A stretch of 64,000 bases of DNA, from the NCBI RefSeq assembly GCF_004342585.1, contig NZ_SLZQ01000003.1, positions 62,001-126,000 on the forward strand, written 5' to 3'. The notes under the pieces are model-generated. The model saw only the letters and a list, made by a program, of their open reading frames with translations. It was not told the origin of the DNA and searched no databases. Positions 17,829-27,885 of the stretch are shown piece by piece. This DNA is from Paucimonas lemoignei. GTDB taxonomy: Bacteria; Pseudomonadota; Gammaproteobacteria; Burkholderiales; Burkholderiaceae_D. How positions within the stretch are numbered: position 1 is the stretch's first letter; every line of letters starts with the position of its first letter. A program made the position numbers and the translations under genes.

Positions 17829-19253
17829 TCAATAACGATAGTGGTCAGCCTTGTACGGGCCTTCCTTCTTCACGCCGATGTAGGCAGCCTGCTCGTCGGA
17901 GAGCACGGTCAGTTGCGCGTTGAGCTTCTTCAGTTGCAGGCGCGCGACCTTTTCATCGAGATGCTTGGGCAGCGTGTAGACGCCCACCGGGTAAGCCTTC
18001 GTATTGGTGAACAGCTCGATCTGCGCAATGGTCTGGTTGGCAAACGACGAGCTCATTACGTAAGACGGATGGCCGGTGGCGCAGCCGAGATTGACCAGGC
18101 GGCCTTCAGCCAGCAGGATGATGCGCTTCCCATCCGGGAAAATGATGTGGTCGACTTGCGGCTTGATGTTTTCCCAGGTGTACTGGCGCAGCGCAGCGAC
18201 TTCGATTTCATTATCGAAGTGGCCGATGTTGCAAACGATGGCCTGGTCCTTCATCTTCTTCATGTGCTCGTGCGTGATCACATGGTAGTTACCGGTGCAG
18301 GTGACGAAGATATCGCCATGCTCGGCGGCGTAATCCATGGTCACCACGCGGTAGCCTTCCATCGCGGCCTGCAGCGCGCAGATCGGGTCGATCTCGGTGA
18401 CCCACACTTGCGCCGACAAGGCACGCAGCGCCTGCGCCGAGCCCTTGCCCACATCGCCGTAACCGCAGACCACGGCGACCTTGCCGGCCACCATGACGTC
18501 GGTGGCGCGCTTGATGCCATCGACCAGCGATTCGCGGCAGCCGTACAGGTTGTCGAACTTCGACTTGGTGACGGAATCGTTGACGTTAATCGCCGGGAAG
18601 GCCAGCTTGCCTTCCTTGTGCATCTGGTACAGGCGGTGCACGCCGGTGGTGGTTTCCTCGGTCACGCCCTTGATTTCTTTCAGGCGGGTCGAGTACCAGG
18701 TCGGATCGACGGCAAGCTTTGCCTTGATCGAATTGAACAGGCAAACGGCCTCTTCCGAATCCGGATTGTTCAGGACGCTGGCATCCTTCTCGGCGCGCGC
18801 GCCCAGGTGCAGCAGCAGGGTCGCATCGCCACCGTCATCGAGGATCATGTTGGAATAACCGCCATCGGTCCATTCGAAGATGCGGTGCGTGAAATCCCAG
18901 TACTGATCCAGATTCTCGCCCTTGAAGGCGAACACCGGCGTGCCATTGGCGGCAATCGCGGCGGCGGCGTGGTCCTGGGTCGAATAGATGTTGCAGGAAG
19001 CCCAGCGCACCTTGGCGCCCAGCGCTTCCAGCGTCTGGATCAGCACGGCGGTCTGAATGGTCATGTGCAGCGAACCGGTGATGCGCGCGCCTTTCAGCGG
19101 CTGTTGCGCGGCGAATTCTTCGCGGATGGCCATCAGGCCGGGCATTTCGGTTTCGGCGATGCGGATTTCCTTGCGGCCCCAATCGGCAAGGCTCAGGTCG
19201 GCAACAACAAAATCCTGGGTGGAATCTTTGGAATTCAAGACTGCGGCGTTCAT
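17829..19253 (-). CDS. ahcY: S-adenosylhomocysteine hydrolase
   Basis: The enzyme hydrolyses S-adenosylhomocysteine to adenosine and homocysteine, removing the product inhibitor of methyltransferases. The 474-residue protein contains [20 protein letters not shown] near the N-terminus, [37 protein letters not shown] and the NAD-binding [19 protein letters not shown]. It ends PYKADHYRY, the conserved tail that reaches the neighbouring subunit's active site. It carries the insertion typical of proteobacterial and plant enzymes. AAAGGAGG lies 5 nt before the ATG at 19253. It heads the ahcY–holin-like–metF operon. Confidence 0.97.
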   Translation of the reverse strand: MNAAVLNSKDSTQDFVVADLSLADWGRKEIRIAETEMPGLMAIREEFAAQQPLKGARITGSLHMTIQTAVLIQTLEALGAKVRWASCNIYSTQDHAAAAIAANGTPVFAFKGENLDQYWDFTHRIFEWTDGGYSNMILDDGGDATLLLHLGARAEKDASVLNNPDSEEAVCLFNSIKAKLAVDPTWYSTRLKEIKGVTEETTTGVHRLYQMHKEGKLAFPAINVNDSVTKSKFDNLYGCRESLVDGIKRATDVMVAGKVAVVCGYGDVGKGSAQALRALSAQVWVTEIDPICALQAAMEGYRVVTMDYAAEHGDIFVTCTGNYHVITHEHMKKMKDQAIVCNIGHFDNEIEVAALRQYTWENIKPQVDHIIFPDGKRIILLAEGRLVNLGCATGHPSYVMSSSFANQTIAQIELFTNTKAYPVGVYTLPKHLDEKVARLQLKKLNAQLTVLSDEQAAYIGVKKEGPYKADHYRY

Positions 19254-19283
19254 CACGCCCTCCTTTCATGAGAAAAAAGTAAC

Positions 19284-19358
19284 GTGAGCGCCGTTGCGGG
19301 TGAAAATTGGTCCAAGCCTGACATGGCGGGCCGCCATGCTGCAACGCTCCTTGGAGCC
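19284..19358 (-). ncRNA. SAH riboswitch upstream of ahcY
   Basis: The minus-strand leader contains GGCTCCAAGGAGCGTTGC, a hairpin (CATGGCGG with its GCCATG partner), then CAGGCTTGG, then GCAACGGCGCTCAC. GAGCG and CGCTC close the main stem. CCAAG can pair with CTTGG as the family's pseudoknot. This matches the order and wording of the S-adenosylhomocysteine riboswitch, known upstream of ahcY in beta- and gammaproteobacteria, where ligand binding turns expression on. It ends about 30 nt before the ahcY start, so the RBS lies just downstream of the aptamer. The identification rests on motif recognition, not a covariance search. Confidence 0.88.
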
Positions 19359-19361
19359 GAG

Positions 19362-19367
19362 ATTATA
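19362..19367 (-). promoter_or_regulatory. -10 element of the ahcY operon promoter
   Basis: The minus strand reads TATAAT here, a few bases before the 5' edge of the SAH aptamer, so transcription should start at or just before the aptamer. The -35 region about 17 nt upstream (CACGAT) is poor, so activation or an unusual -35 may be involved. Beyond it, up to 19499, nothing else was recognised. Confidence 0.6.
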
Positions 19368-19499
19368 ACTGAGTTTGGCGCGAAATCGTGCTCACCCGCG
19401 CCCAATCTGCGCACCAGTCCCGTGTTAATTCTCTATTCAAGCATCGCAAGTCTACCGGCGCAGACCGCTGAATGTCGCGGCCCATCCACTTATTGCAGG

Positions 19500-20504
19500 T
19501 TATTTCGCCACAACCTGGCGGATCGGCGATGCTACCGGCTTTTGCGACACATTTCGCTGGATCCAGGTCAGCATATCTTCCCAGATTTTTTTCGACTCGG
19601 CTTCGCTTGGCATCGCCAGCGCATTCGGCAATTCGATCGTAATGATCGGCACTTTCTTATGCAAGCCGCTGTAATTACCCAGTGACCCCGGATACACGCC
19701 GACGGGCGTAAATACCAGGCGGCCGAATTTACGCGGCGGCTGCACGGGCCCGTCGAAATCCAGCACGCCGAATGGCGCATGCACGGAAATCACCACATCC
19801 GGCTTGAACCGGGCGATTTCATCATTGACCCAGCGGCTTTCCGGCTCCGACAGCGGCTGCTTGCCGGGAAAACGACGCGGATCGCGCCCGGTACGCTTAA
19901 CCCAGTACGTCGGCGCTTCCTGGTGCCAGTCAGGCGTGGGGAAATTGCGATTCAAGTCGACGCCGTTGGCATTCATGCGGGTCGGCTTATTGGTCAGAAA
20001 ACCATCCGGATTCACCACCGGCGCTACGCTCCAGTGGAATTCCTGGGCTGCCCCCTGATTCATCCACTGCATCCATTTGAACACAATGGCGGGCGCAGTC
20101 AGTTCATCGCCGTGTATCCCGCCGAGCAAGAGCACGCGGACCGGAGGTGTGCTCTTGCCACTTTTGACTGGCGGGATTTGCCGGTGCAGGATGGGAAAGC
20201 CTTGCACGGAAAGCGTGCCGCTCGGGGTCAGGCCGCTTTGCCGGCAGGTCTCCAGTGAAAGGCTCGCCAAGCGAGCGGAAAAGCGCTGGCACCAGTCCAC
20301 CTGCGGCGCAGCATTGCGGGCAGCAGACATTGTTGCTCCGCCAAGCTTTACAGCCTTGTTATTGCTCTCAGCTGACGCGGGGGACGCATCCTTGGAAGCC
20401 GCGCTTGCGGTCGTGGCAAGAACCAGACCGGCGGCGCAGACCGATGCCAAAATGCCACGCTGCATCAGATGCAAAAAGGCGTCAGCCATTATTGCTGACG
20501 CCAT
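19500..20504 (-). CDS. Exported M14 family zinc carboxypeptidase (MpaA-like)
   Basis: The 334-residue precursor has a signal-like N-terminus (MQRGILASVCAAGLVLATTASA after a 13-residue lead). The M14 zinc site is visible: GGIHGDELTAP (His and Glu ligands) and VISVHAPFG (third His). NPDGF and NGVDLNRNFP are the substrate-binding motifs, and IITIELPNAL carries the catalytic Glu. Relatives such as MpaA cut the gamma-D-Glu–diaminopimelate bond of murein peptides; an exported form would act in the periplasm. The substrate assignment is inferred. It stands alone between metK and ahcY on the same strand. The ATG at 20504 was taken as start. Confidence 0.85.
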   Translation of the reverse strand: MASAIMADAFLHLMQRGILASVCAAGLVLATTASAASKDASPASAESNNKAVKLGGATMSAARNAAPQVDWCQRFSARLASLSLETCRQSGLTPSGTLSVQGFPILHRQIPPVKSGKSTPPVRVLLLGGIHGDELTAPAIVFKWMQWMNQGAAQEFHWSVAPVVNPDGFLTNKPTRMNANGVDLNRNFPTPDWHQEAPTYWVKRTGRDPRRFPGKQPLSEPESRWVNDEIARFKPDVVISVHAPFGVLDFDGPVQPPRKFGRLVFTPVGVYPGSLGNYSGLHKKVPIITIELPNALAMPSEAESKKIWEDMLTWIQRNVSQKPVASPIRQVVAK

Positions 20505-20589
20505 GATTAGATTGCCTCATTATCCTGCCACTACTCAACACAAAAACCGTATCTTAATCGAAGAGACAGGGGAGCGGATGCGCAAAGCA

Positions 20590-20783
20590 ACAGTCTTGTG
20601 GTCTGCAAACACATCCGCTGCGCAGATATGGACTCTACCCGAGGCCAGGGTTCGCTTCGCGAACGCCGAGCTTACAGCCCGGCCGCTGCACGCAGCACGA
20701 CCGCATTGTGGTCTACGTTCACATCCGCTGCGCGGATATGAACTCCGCCCCAAAGCCCAGGGTTCACTTCGCGAACGCCGAGC

Positions 20784-20809
<26 letters not shown>
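20590..20809 (-). repeat. Two tandem ~110-bp repeats spanning and following the metK stop codon
   Basis: Copy 1 (about 20590–20699) and copy 2 (about 20700–20809) are highly similar with a small indel (period 110–112). Copy 2 contains the last codons and stop of metK (LRAAAGL then TAA); copy 1 repeats that coding end and the sequence after it, now untranslated. Each copy has an inverted repeat, in copy 2 GTTCATATCCGC with GCGGATGTGAAC around GCA. No T-run follows, so these are not standard terminators. The structure looks like a duplication of the metK 3' end. Confidence 0.82.
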
Positions 20810-21946
<1,137 letters not shown>

Positions 21947-21947
<1 letters not shown>

Positions 21948-22014
21948 CGCAGGCTCCATTACGTAATGATTGACCATGGTGTCGCGGCCAGAACATAGAT
22001 ATTTGAGCCTGCGA
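21947..22014 (-). promoter_or_regulatory. Inverted repeat in the metK leader that can mask the RBS and start codon
   Basis: On the minus strand TCGCAGGCTC (22014–22005) is perfectly complementary to GAGCCTGCGA (21956–21947). The second arm includes part of the GGAG ribosome binding site and the first base of the metK ATG. The 48-nt loop also holds a 12-bp palindrome, CATTACGTAATG (21957–21968), directly next to the stem. In an RNA, the long stem would hide the RBS, as in riboswitch expression platforms or thermosensors. I do not recognise a SAM riboswitch class here. Confidence 0.6.
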
Positions 22015-22177
22015 CGCTTTAGCGAGATTTGTATACCGCCTCGCAAGTTGTCATTAACTCGGCGGAATCGATGGCATTGGCACCCTGGCAATTGCCAGAC
22101 TGGCGCTGTTTTGCCTATCGATATCGTGCTATTTTACGCGTCTTGGAAAAAATCGGCAAAAAACTCTGTCCCCGCTG

Positions 22178-23035
22178 ATGCTTGTCAAACTGTTTCGCCT
22201 GCTTTCCCACCTGTCTTTGCCCGCCCTGCATGCCATCGGCAGCATGCTGGGTTGGGTCGTGTATTGGGCATCCCCCACCTACCGCCGCAGGCTGAAAGAA
22301 AACATCACGCGTGCCGGCCACGCGAGCCATTTGCGCGCGGCCATTTCCGAAGCTGGCAAGAATGTCATGGAACTGCCCTTCGTCTGGTTCGCCGATCCCC
22401 GCAAGGTCTTGCCACTTGCTGTCTGCGAAGACTGGTCAGCCGTCGAAGCGGCGCTGGCCCGCGGACGCGGCATCATTTTCCTGACCCCCCACCTGGGCTG
22501 CTTTGAAATCCTCGCGCAGGGTTTCGCCGCGCGCCATCCGCTTACCGTGCTCTACCGCCCGCCGCGCAAGGAAGCACTCAAGCCCTTGGTCGAAGGCGCG
22601 CGGGCTCGTGAAAATCTCGCGCTGGCGCCCGCCAATCTAGCCGGCGTACGCATCCTGCTCAAAGCGCTCAAGAATAATAAGCCGATCGGCTTATTGCCCG
22701 ACCAGGTGCCGCAAAACGGCGAAGGCGTATGGGCTGACTTTTTCGGCAAGCCTGCCTACACCATGACGCTGCCAGCCAAGCTGCAGCAGATGTCGGGCGC
22801 ACCGATCGTGCTGGCCTATGCGAGGCGGCTGCCGCGGGGCGCAGGATACCGGCTCCACTTCACGCTGTTCGACGAGGAACTGGGAGACACGCCCGAGCAA
22901 CAGGCCCGCGCCATCAATGCCGCCATGGAAAAACTGATCGCCCAGTGTCCCGCACAGTATTTCTGGAGCTACAACCGCTACAAAGTGCCGGCCGGCGTCA
23001 CGCCGCCAACCACCAACCCGGGAAAGCCAACATGA
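22178..23035 (+). CDS. Lipid A biosynthesis lauroyl acyltransferase (LpxL/HtrB family)
   Basis: The 285-residue inner-membrane protein transfers a secondary acyl chain from acyl-ACP to Kdo2-lipid IVA-type substrates. It has an N-terminal hydrophobic segment (LPALHAIGSMLGWVVYWA), the catalytic H-x4-E motif in IIFLTPHLGCFEILAQGF, and downstream LYRPPRKEAL and IGLLPDQVPQNGEGVWADFFG, which are family signatures. It overlaps the following homologue by 4 nt (ATGA). Paired late acyltransferases suggest lipid A with two secondary acyl chains. Which position each modifies cannot be told from the sequence. The RBS is weak. Confidence 0.9.
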   Translation: MLVKLFRLLSHLSLPALHAIGSMLGWVVYWASPTYRRRLKENITRAGHASHLRAAISEAGKNVMELPFVWFADPRKVLPLAVCEDWSAVEAALARGRGIIFLTPHLGCFEILAQGFAARHPLTVLYRPPRKEALKPLVEGARARENLALAPANLAGVRILLKALKNNKPIGLLPDQVPQNGEGVWADFFGKPAYTMTLPAKLQQMSGAPIVLAYARRLPRGAGYRLHFTLFDEELGDTPEQQARAINAAMEKLIAQCPAQYFWSYNRYKVPAGVTPPTTNPGKPT

Positions 23036-23898
23036 GGCTACTGATTGCACTGATGTGGCTGCTGCACTGGTTGCCCCTGCCGATCCTGGGCCGACTGGGA
23101 GAGGCGCTCGGGTCGCTCCTTTACTGGGCCATTCCCAAGCGCCGCCGCATCGCCCTGACCAACCTGGCCTTATGCCTGCCGCATTTGACGGAAGAAGAAC
23201 GACGCACCCTGGCGCGTCGCCATTTCCAGGCTTATTCCCGCAGCATCCTGGAGCGCGGCATCCTCTGGTGGGCGCCGGAATCGCGCCTGCGCAAGCTGAT
23301 TCACATGGAACCCGGACTACCACTGGAAGAAATCCAGTCCGGCCCGGTCATCCTCTTGTGTCCGCATTTCGTCTGCCTGGACGTGGCAGGAGCGCGGATT
23401 GCCATGGAAATTTCGGCATCCTCCGTCTACATGGAGCAGCGCAACAAGGTCGCCGATGCCGCGCTTCGCCGTGGACGCTCGCGCTTCAAGCCGGTCAAAC
23501 TCTTGTCGCGCGCCGAAGGCATCAAGCCGATCCTGCGCGCCATGCGCGAAGGCCTTCCCTACTTCATGCTGCCTGATCTGGATTTTGGCTTGAAGGATGC
23601 CGAGTTCGTGCCTTTCTTTGGCGTTCCCGCCGCGACCCTGACGGCGCCGGCTCGCATCGCCGCAGCCACGGGCGCCAAGGTGATCCCCGTCATCGCCACT
23701 TTCCTGCCCAATTATCGCGGCTGGACGGTGAAGTTTTATCCGCCCGTGCCGGATTATCCGGGCAAGGATCTGCTGGCCGCCACCCGCCGCATGAATGCCT
23801 TCATCGAAGACCGGGTGCGCGAGATGCCGGCCGAATACCTGTGGACGCACAAGCGCTTCAAGACCCGCCCGCCCGGCTCTCCCGGCTTCTACGACTAA
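23032..23898 (+). CDS. Second LpxL/LpxM-type lipid A acyltransferase
   Basis: The 288-residue paralogue of the preceding gene starts MRLLIALMWLLHWLPLPILG at the overlapping ATG. Its catalytic motif is H-x4-D (LLCPHFVCLDVAGARIAME), the variant used by many late acyltransferases. VYMEQRNKVADAALRRGRSRF and YFMLPDLDFGLKDAEFVPFFG are the matching substrate-side motifs. Translational coupling suggests both proteins are made together. It ends 48 nt before dapF, so a longer operon is possible. Confidence 0.9.
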   Translation: MRLLIALMWLLHWLPLPILGRLGEALGSLLYWAIPKRRRIALTNLALCLPHLTEEERRTLARRHFQAYSRSILERGILWWAPESRLRKLIHMEPGLPLEEIQSGPVILLCPHFVCLDVAGARIAMEISASSVYMEQRNKVADAALRRGRSRFKPVKLLSRAEGIKPILRAMREGLPYFMLPDLDFGLKDAEFVPFFGVPAATLTAPARIAAATGAKVIPVIATFLPNYRGWTVKFYPPVPDYPGKDLLAATRRMNAFIEDRVREMPAEYLWTHKRFKTRPPGSPGFYD

Positions 23899-23946
23899 GC
23901 CACTTCAGGCAGCGCTGCACCAAGTGCTCAGCGCTATAATCGCACC

Positions 23947-24798
23947 ATGAAAATCAAATTCACCAAAATGCATGGCGCCGGCAACGACTTTGTCGTGCTC
24001 GACGCCATCCGCCAATCCATCGATTTCACGCCGGCGCAATGGCAGGCGCTCGCTGACCGGCGCTTCGGTGTCGGCGCCGACCAGATGCTCGTCATCGAAA
24101 AGTCGCAAACGCCCGGCGTCGACTTCCGTTACCGCATTTTCAATGCCGACGGCAGCGAAGTCGAACAGTGCGGCAACGGCGCCCGCGCCTTCGTCAAATT
24201 CGTCATCGAAAAAGGCTTGACCGACAAGCGCGCCATCCGCGTTGAAACCATGTCGGGCGTGATCGAACCGACCATGCAGGAAGATGGCCGCATTACCGTC
24301 GACATGGGCGCGCCGATTCTGGAACCGGCGCTGGTGCCGTTCGATGCCAGCGGCCTTCACCCTGTACAGCAAGGAGATGACCAGCTCTGGCTGCTGGAGA
24401 TCAACAGCAAGGCGCTGCTCTTTTCTACGCTATCGATGGGCAATCCGCATGCCGTCCAGTTGGTGGACGATGTCGATAACGCGCCGGTGGAACAGGATGG
24501 TCCGGCAATTGAAAACCACCAGCGCTTCCCGAAGCGGGTCAATGCCGGCTTCATGCAAATCATCGATCGTCACCACGTCAAGCTGCGCGTATTCGAGCGC
24601 GGTGCCGGCGAAACCCTGGCTTGCGGCACTGGCGCCTGCGCCGCCGTGGTAGCCGGCATCCGCCGTGGCTTGCTCGATTCTCCCGTGGCAGTCTCGACAC
24701 GCGGCGGCGAACTGTCGATTGCCTGGGACGGCGGCGATGCGCACGTGATGCTGACCGGGCCTGCAGTCACGGTTTTTGAAGGCGAAATCGACATCTGA
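23947..24798 (+). CDS. dapF: Diaminopimelate epimerase
   Basis: The enzyme converts LL- to meso-diaminopimelate for lysine and murein synthesis. The 283-residue protein opens [20 protein letters not shown], the family start. The two catalytic cysteines are Cys75 in [15 protein letters not shown] and Cys226 in [12 protein letters not shown], giving the usual two-base PLP-independent racemisation. Gene order dapF–DUF484–xerC is a common proteobacterial arrangement and supports all three calls. Confidence 0.96.
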   Translation: MKIKFTKMHGAGNDFVVLDAIRQSIDFTPAQWQALADRRFGVGADQMLVIEKSQTPGVDFRYRIFNADGSEVEQCGNGARAFVKFVIEKGLTDKRAIRVETMSGVIEPTMQEDGRITVDMGAPILEPALVPFDASGLHPVQQGDDQLWLLEINSKALLFSTLSMGNPHAVQLVDDVDNAPVEQDGPAIENHQRFPKRVNAGFMQIIDRHHVKLRVFERGAGETLACGTGACAAVVAGIRRGLLDSPVAVSTRGGELSIAWDGGDAHVMLTGPAVTVFEGEIDI

Positions 24799-24953
24799 CC
24801 GTTGTCGAAAAAGCCGCCAACGCAAGCCGGCGATGTACAATTACGCACGTCCTGTACATATAGCAAGCGCGCTTGCAGCATCTGCCTAGCGCAAGCTTTA
24901 TAGGACCTGCTTTTAGCGCCAACCATACTGCCCACTGATATCGGCTAATCACG

Positions 24954-25622
24954 ATGACTGCCCAACTCGATTCCAACACCGTCGCCCAATACCTGCTCGA
25001 CCATCCGCACTTCTTTGAAGAGCATGCCGACCTGCTGGCACAGGTCAAGCTGTCCAGCCCGCTGGGCGGTCGCGCCGTATCGCTGCAGGAGCGACAGATG
25101 GAAGTGCTGCGGCATAAATATCACGCACTGGAATTGAAGCTGGCCGAACTCATTCGCATCGGCCGGGAAAATGACGAGATCGCGCAAAAATTTCAGCAAT
25201 GGGCGCGCAGCCTGCTCTTGGCGCGCAATGATGTCGATTTGCCGCACGTGCTGATCGATGGCTTGCAAACCATCTTCGGCGTGCCTTACGCCACCCTGCG
25301 CCTGTGGGGCGTGGCACCCGACTATTCGCACACCTGGTTCGCCGAGGGCGTTTCCGACGATGCCCGCCTGTTTGCCAATGGCTTGAATGGCCCGTTCTGC
25401 GGCCGCAACAACGATTTCGAAGTCGCCTCCTGGATCGATGAAGCACAGGCCATCGAGTCCGTCGCCATCCTGCCGCTGCGCCGCGACGGCGCGGCCGACA
25501 CCTTCGGCCTGTTGGTGCTAGGCTCCCCGGATGCCAGCCGCTTTACCTCGGACATGGCCACCGATTTCCTTTCCCGCATCGGCGATTGCGCCGCGGCGGC
25601 GACGACTTGCCTTCTCGATTAA
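24954..25622 (+). CDS. DUF484 family protein
   Basis: The 222-residue protein starts with the DUF484 signature VAQYLLDHPHFFEEHADLLAQVKL, then SLQERQMEVLRHK and a coiled region. The second half (LLARNDVDLPHVLIDGLQTIFGVPYATLRLW … SVAILPLRRDGAADTFGLLVLGSPDASRFT) reads as a GAF-like domain. No biochemical function is established for the family. It is encoded between dapF and xerC, 19 nt before the latter, and probably shares their transcript. Confidence 0.88.
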   Translation: MTAQLDSNTVAQYLLDHPHFFEEHADLLAQVKLSSPLGGRAVSLQERQMEVLRHKYHALELKLAELIRIGRENDEIAQKFQQWARSLLLARNDVDLPHVLIDGLQTIFGVPYATLRLWGVAPDYSHTWFAEGVSDDARLFANGLNGPFCGRNNDFEVASWIDEAQAIESVAILPLRRDGAADTFGLLVLGSPDASRFTSDMATDFLSRIGDCAAAATTCLLD

Positions 25623-25641
25623 ACGTAGTCTGCAGAAGGCA

Positions 25642-26595
25642 ATGGAAAAGCCCGGTAATCAGGAATGGCTGAACCGGTACCTGGATAGCCTGGCGACACA
25701 GCGCAAGCTGGCCGAGCACACCGTCGCCAATTATCGCCGCGACCTGGCCGAACTGATGCAACTGGCCGAGGCCGCCAAACCGGCGCTATCGCTCGAAGCA
25801 CTCGATCATTTCCACATCCGTAAATTCGCCGCGCAATTGCATGCGCAAGGCTTGAGCGGCGGTAGCATCGCCCGCAAGCTGTCAGCCTGGCGCGGCTTCT
25901 ATGCCTGGTTGGCGCAGCAGACCACTTTGCCAGCCAACCCCGTCGAAGGCATCAAGCCGCCCAAACGCGCCAAGCTCCTGCCCAAGGCCTTGTCGGCGGA
26001 TGACGCCGTGCGCCTCGTGAACCAACCCAATCCGCGCAAGGATGCCAATGCCACCAGCGAACTCTGTAACCGCGCCATGTTCGAGTTGCTGTATTCGAGC
26101 GGCTTGCGCATTTCTGAACTGGTGCAACTGGATGTCCGCTATGCCAAGGAAAACGGCCATGAATCGGCCGGCTGGATCGATTTCGACGCCGGCGAAGTCA
26201 CCGTCACCGGCAAGGGCGGCAAGATGCGCCGGGTGCCTGTGGGTGGCGCGGCGATGCAAGCACTTGCTGCCTGGATCGCCGTGCGTCCGGCACTGGAGAA
26301 GCTCGACCCGCATGCGCTGTTTCTAACGGAGCGCGGCACGCGCATGTCGGCGCGCCTCGTGCAGTTGCGCATCAAGGCACATGCCAAGGCGCTGGGTATT
26401 CCAGCCGACGTCCATCCGCACATGATGCGCCATTCCTTCGCCTCGCACGTCCTGCAATCTTCCGGCGACTTGCGCGCCGTGCAGGAAATGCTTGGCCATG
26501 CCTCGATCGCGGCGACACAGATTTACACCGCGCTGGACTTCCAGCGCCTGGCCCAGGTGTACGATGCGGCGCATCCCCGCGCAAAGAAAAAATAG
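25642..26595 (+). CDS. xerC: Tyrosine recombinase XerC
   Basis: With XerD this recombinase resolves chromosome dimers at dif during division. The 317-residue protein has the SAM-like N-terminal core-binding domain (WLNRYLDSLATQRKLAEHTVANYRRDL). The catalytic domain has Arg in YSSGLRISELVQLD, Lys in VTGKGGKMRRVPV, HMMRHSFASHVLQSSGDLRAVQEMLGH (H-x-x-R and second His) and nucleophile Tyr in ATQIYTALD. AGAAGG precedes the ATG at 25642; an in-frame opening further upstream lies inside the DUF484 gene. Context marks it as the housekeeping recombinase rather than a phage integrase. Confidence 0.95.
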   Translation: MEKPGNQEWLNRYLDSLATQRKLAEHTVANYRRDLAELMQLAEAAKPALSLEALDHFHIRKFAAQLHAQGLSGGSIARKLSAWRGFYAWLAQQTTLPANPVEGIKPPKRAKLLPKALSADDAVRLVNQPNPRKDANATSELCNRAMFELLYSSGLRISELVQLDVRYAKENGHESAGWIDFDAGEVTVTGKGGKMRRVPVGGAAMQALAAWIAVRPALEKLDPHALFLTERGTRMSARLVQLRIKAHAKALGIPADVHPHMMRHSFASHVLQSSGDLRAVQEMLGHASIAATQIYTALDFQRLAQVYDAAHPRAKKK

Positions 26596-26721
26596 CCGCG
26601 CTATCATCATGCGTCTTGGCTGCGCCGGCAGACCGCGCGACAAATCCCTGCGGCGCCCAGGTCCGAAGCCGCGTACCGCTGGATTTCTGGGCTGTCCTGA
26701 ACCTTTCACTGACTTTTCGAT

Positions 26722-27783
26722 ATGGCACTGATCCCGACCACCATCCTCACCGGCTTTCTCGGCGCGGGCAAAACCACCCTGCTCAACCGCATTCTGCAGG
26801 AATCGCATGGCTACAAGATCGCGGTCATCGAAAACGAATTTGGCCCGGAAAACATCGACAATGCCATCCTGGTACAGGAAAGCAATGAACAGATCGTCGA
26901 AATGAATAACGGCTGCATCTGCTGCACCGTGCGCGGCGACCTGATTGAAGCGCTGAACAACCTGGCACGCCAGCGCGCCGCCGGCAAAATCCAGTTCGAC
27001 CGCGTCGTCATCGAAACCACCGGCCTGGCCAATCCCGGTCCGGTGGCGCAAACCTTTTTCATGGATGACGAGGTCGCCTCGCGGTACATGCTCGACGCCA
27101 TCGTTACGGTGGTCGATGCCCGGCATGGCATGCAGCAGCTCGATGCGCAGGAAGAAGCGCAGCGCCAGGTCGGTTTCGCCGACCGCATCCTGCTGTCGAA
27201 AACCGACCTGGTCGACGAACCTGCCATCGACCAGTTGACGCAACGGCTCGGCCGCATGAACCCGCGCGCACCGATCAGCAAGGCCGATTTCGGACGCGTG
27301 CCGCTTGCCGACGTGCTGGATCTGCGCGGCTTCAACCTCAATGACAAGCTGGAACTCGATCCCGACTTCCTGCGTGCGGATGAAGACGAGCATGCTCACC
27401 ACGAGCATGCATGCAGCGCAGACTGTCAGCACGACCATGCCCATCACGGCCACCACAAGCATCATGGACATGCACACCATCGCCACGATCAGATCGCCGC
27501 ATTCGCCTTCACCAGCGAGCGCCCGTTCGACAGCCTGAAGCTCGATGAATTTCTCGGCCAGATCATCCAGGTCTTCGGTCCGCAACTCTTGCGTTACAAG
27601 GGTATCCTGTCGATGGCCGGCGGCGAGCGCAAGGTCATCTTCCAGGGCGTTCATCAAATGATGGGGACGGACTTGGGAGCGAAATGGCAGGACGGCGAAC
27701 CGCGCTGCAGCAAAATGGTCTTTATCGGAAAAGATTTACCAAAAGACATTTTTATTGCTGGATTAAAACAATGTTTGGTATAA
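26722..27783 (+). CDS. CobW/COG0523 family GTP-binding metallochaperone
   Basis: The 353-residue G3E-family GTPase has Walker A GFLGAGKTT (11–19), the metal-binding C-x-C-C motif NGCICCTV (Cys65, 67, 68) and SKTD (159–162) as the guanine-specificity loop. An extremely His-rich stretch spans about 224–255 (HAHHEHACSADCQHDHAH and onward), followed by the CobW C-terminal domain. COG0523 proteins insert or traffic metals, with Zn(II) best known (ZigA/YjiA type). The His stretch suggests zinc, nickel or cobalt. No Zur box or vitamin B12 context was seen. Confidence 0.9.
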   Translation: MALIPTTILTGFLGAGKTTLLNRILQESHGYKIAVIENEFGPENIDNAILVQESNEQIVEMNNGCICCTVRGDLIEALNNLARQRAAGKIQFDRVVIETTGLANPGPVAQTFFMDDEVASRYMLDAIVTVVDARHGMQQLDAQEEAQRQVGFADRILLSKTDLVDEPAIDQLTQRLGRMNPRAPISKADFGRVPLADVLDLRGFNLNDKLELDPDFLRADEDEHAHHEHACSADCQHDHAHHGHHKHHGHAHHRHDQIAAFAFTSERPFDSLKLDEFLGQIIQVFGPQLLRYKGILSMAGGERKVIFQGVHQMMGTDLGAKWQDGEPRCSKMVFIGKDLPKDIFIAGLKQCLV

Positions 27784-27885
27784 ATTAGTTCAGTTCAGAA
27801 AATTGCTAATAAATAGATGGGAAAGGCTTTTCTGAATTAAATTAATTTGATCAATGGGCATCGGGACTGCTTCAAGGAGCGCGCC

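Noticed and set aside
17841-19271. 476-codon plus-strand ORF
   Set aside because: Antisense to ahcY, with no recognisable motif.
26323-27657. 444-codon minus-strand ORF
   Set aside because: Antisense to xerC and the CobW gene. Its Val/Met/Cys-rich stretch is the reverse of the His-rich loop.
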